Assembly (NCBI GenBank): GCA_023230985.1 | Contig: JALNWH010000120.1 | Location: 1 to 5,492 of the forward strand | Reading direction: 5' to 3' | Source: Bacillota bacterium | Lineage (GTDB): Bacteria; Bacillota; Clostridia; Lutisporales; Lutisporaceae | Length of the DNA stretch: 5,492 nucleotides | In this document: one piece after another, positions 5,138 to 5,492 of the stretch | Layout of the letters: the number at the start of each line of letters is the position of its first letter | Position numbering within the stretch: position 1 is the first letter of the stretch | Notes under the pieces: generated by a model | What the model saw: the letters and a program-made list of their open reading frames with translations, nothing else | The model's database searches: none | What the model was told of the DNA's origin: nothing | Position numbers and translations under genes: made by a program

Positions 5138-5492
5138 ATGGATACATTAATATGGGGTTATTTATTTATAAGTATCATATTAGGCACCATAGCAATATAT
5201 ATGAGAGAAAATATGATATTTTTGGTTTCTCTGATTACTGTAATAATATTGCTAAAGATTTTTTTATTTTTGTCCCTCAATAAGACAGTCAATTTTTTAC
5301 GCGATAATTTTACCCAAATAGTAAACGGACAATTGAATATAAACATCAAAAGGTCAAATATCAAATCGGTCAACCAGGTGGGAGAAAAAATAAATGAATA
5401 TCTTGAAAAGATTAGAAAACTTTTAGGGGAATACATAAACACATCGGAAATAACGGATAAAGAATCCGAGAGCATGAAAACTCAAGCGGAGA
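5138..5492 (+). CDS. Two-TM HAMP-like membrane protein, probable methyl-accepting chemotaxis protein (partial, N-terminus)
   Basis: An open frame runs from the ATG to the right edge without a stop, giving 118 residues of a longer protein. Two hydrophobic segments (about 4-21 and 26-47) are joined by only about four polar residues (YMREN region), so there is essentially no extracellular sensor domain. Residues about 48-100 look like a HAMP linker: VNFLRDNFTQIVNGQLNINI with the typical 'i.nGxL' step, a short connector and a second amphipathic helix (VGEKINEYLEKIRKLLGEYI). The following Ser/Thr/Glu-rich helical stretch (101-118) is what begins many chemoreceptor signalling domains, but a histidine kinase cannot be excluded because the catalytic part is outside the window. 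The start is supported by GGGGG (5125-5129), 8 nt upstream; an ATG at 5131 is in another frame that stops early. It has its own promoter. Confidence 0.7.
   Translation, partial: MDTLIWGYLFISIILGTIAIYMRENMIFLVSLITVIILLKIFLFLSLNKTVNFLRDNFTQIVNGQLNINIKRSNIKSVNQVGEKINEYLEKIRKLLGEYINTSEITDKESESMKTQAE

Noticed and set aside
5131..5140. ATG at 5131 as start of the last gene
   Set aside because: It is in a different frame that stops near 5280 and lies only 1 nt from the G-run, too close for a ribosome binding site; the ATG at 5138 has correct spacing and a long open frame.
5158..5475. Minus-strand open frame of 105 codons at the right end
   Set aside because: The + strand holds a continuous frame from 5138 with a ribosome binding site, promoter, two membrane helices and a HAMP-like linker; the antisense frame is a shadow.

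Overview
The window reads as a chromosomal fragment of a low-GC, AT-rich Gram-positive bacterium, most likely a clostridial (class Clostridia) genome. Evidence: strong AGGAGG-type ribosome binding sites, heavy ATA/AGA/TTA codon use, a DUF348-G5-3D cell-wall protein upstream of rsmA (the Bacillus/Clostridia yabE-ksgA neighbourhood), and a lineage-specific acidic protein of a kind I associate with clostridia. No mobile element, CRISPR array, rRNA or tRNA is visible. All five genes are on the + strand.

Layout. 1-213: AT-rich regulatory region with a cluster of TATTTGT half-sites (8-34), a good sigma-A promoter (96-124) and a GC-richer leader able to form alternative hairpins. 214-1314: membrane-anchored DUF348/G5/3D protein (YabE-like), closed by an intrinsic terminator at 1330-1359. 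1360-1505: promoter and a GC-rich hairpin/direct-repeat leader. 1506-2396: rsmA (ksgA), 16S rRNA dimethyladenosine transferase. 2437-3759: unrecognised 440-residue protein with an N-terminal beta-rich part, a long acidic linker and a C-terminal part; its ribosome binding site lies in a 12-bp hairpin that also contains the rsmA stop codon. 3847-4965: rodA, a SEDS-family peptidoglycan glycosyltransferase. 4966-5137: intergenic region with an inverted repeat and a sigma-A promoter. 5138-5492: start of a two-TM, HAMP-like protein, probably a methyl-accepting chemotaxis protein, cut by the window end.

Functionally this is mostly housekeeping: wall remodelling (3D protein), ribosome maturation (RsmA) and wall synthesis (RodA), with an unknown acidic protein and a signalling receptor. 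The order resembles the Bacillus yabE-rnmV-ksgA-yabG block, but rnmV is absent between the first two genes and an unrelated acidic protein sits where yabG would be. I see no clear new multi-gene system. The most interesting signal is the rsmA/unknown-gene junction, where one hairpin followed by a T-tract could act as a terminator, as a lid on the ribosome binding site, or as both.
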